From NCBI GenBank assembly GCA_040756735.1, contig JBFLYC010000027.1, positions 1 to 52,433 of the forward strand: a stretch of 52,433 nucleotides of DNA. Reading direction: 5' to 3'. The notes beneath the pieces were generated by a model. That model was given only the letters and a program-made list of their open reading frames with translations. It did not search any database and was not told where the DNA came from. This document shows positions 52,291-52,433 of this stretch, piece by piece. The first letter of the stretch is position 1, and each line of letters starts with the position of its first letter. The DNA is from JBFLYC01 sp040756735. GTDB taxonomy: Bacteria > Bacillota > DSM-16504 > Desulfitibacterales > Desulfitibacteraceae. Position numbers and translations under genes: made by a program.

Positions 52291-52433
52291 CAATTATTTT
52301 TCTAATCTTCAATTCGCAATTTAACCGAGTTTAACGTAATGCGCAAATAACGAGAGCAAGAAAGTGTTAGTTAAAGCATGTGAAAGCTAGATTGCCAAGA
52401 CCAAGCTGGACAATAAGAAACGGTAATATTATG

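Overview
The window looks like chromosome from an anaerobic, endospore-forming-type Firmicute (class Clostridia). The evidence is the Bacillus/Clostridia housekeeping synteny, strong Shine-Dalgarno sequences with many TTG and GTG starts, a tungsten aldehyde:ferredoxin oxidoreductase, an Mrp antiporter and a moderate-to-low GC content. Every complete gene except one reads on the minus strand, so the window runs against the direction of transcription. I cannot name the species.

Layout in coordinate order. (1) 1-3832: the edge of an Rpn-type gene, then murA, a ywmB-like gene and a secreted stalk-type protein. (2) 4330-11946: a complete F-type ATP synthase operon (atpZ-I-B-E-F-H-A-G-D-C), driven from a promoter near 12020-12052 that carries a CRP/FNR-like palindrome. 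(3) 12163-13937: a wecB-like epimerase and an unusual tandem MazG-type protein. (4) 14010-19497: a tungsten-enzyme module of MoaD-like protein, radical SAM maturase and aldehyde oxidoreductase, with a sigma-54 activator and a -24/-12 promoter. (5) 19892-25594: a full seven-gene Mrp antiporter operon. (6) 25833-31020: a dCMP deaminase, then a decayed island with a response-regulator tail, a frameshifted chemoreceptor, a BTAD-regulator fragment, a toxin-antitoxin pair, a cupin pseudogene, a surface-protein pseudogene, clustered palindromic repeats and a 100-N assembly gap. (7) 31027-41700: the conserved block glyA, rpiB, arginine-phosphatase-like, mntP, ZIP, sua5, CPA2 antiporter, prmC, prfA, yqhQ, rpmE, M23 peptidase. 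(8) 42071-48861: a peptide/amino-acid and aryl-acid region (M20 peptidase, truncated YfcC-type transporter, truncated regulator, CstA, a conserved hypothetical, phenylacetate-CoA ligase). (9) 48953-52290: an ECF transporter operon whose S component resembles the tryptophan transporter TrpP. It is preceded by a leader with many (G/U)AG triplets, a 5' stem-loop and an intrinsic terminator, which is the layout of a TRAP-controlled attenuator.

How the parts fit. In Bacillus the order rpmE-prfA-prmC-ywlC-mntP-ywlE-rpiB-glyA-upp-mnaA(wecB)-atp-ywmB-murA is conserved. Here the same backbone is visible but split by the decayed island and by the Mrp and aldehyde oxidoreductase modules, and upp is absent. 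The energy genes (ATP synthase with a probably proton-type c subunit, Mrp Na+/H+ antiporter, ferredoxin-linked oxidoreductase) fit an ion-gradient-dependent anaerobe. Tryptophan uptake, CstA, the peptidase, the aryl-CoA ligase and the aldehyde oxidoreductase together suggest use of amino acids or aromatic acids.

Four families of short palindromic or low-complexity repeats fill the spacers, even inside the ATP synthase operon, and several broken genes end exactly at them.
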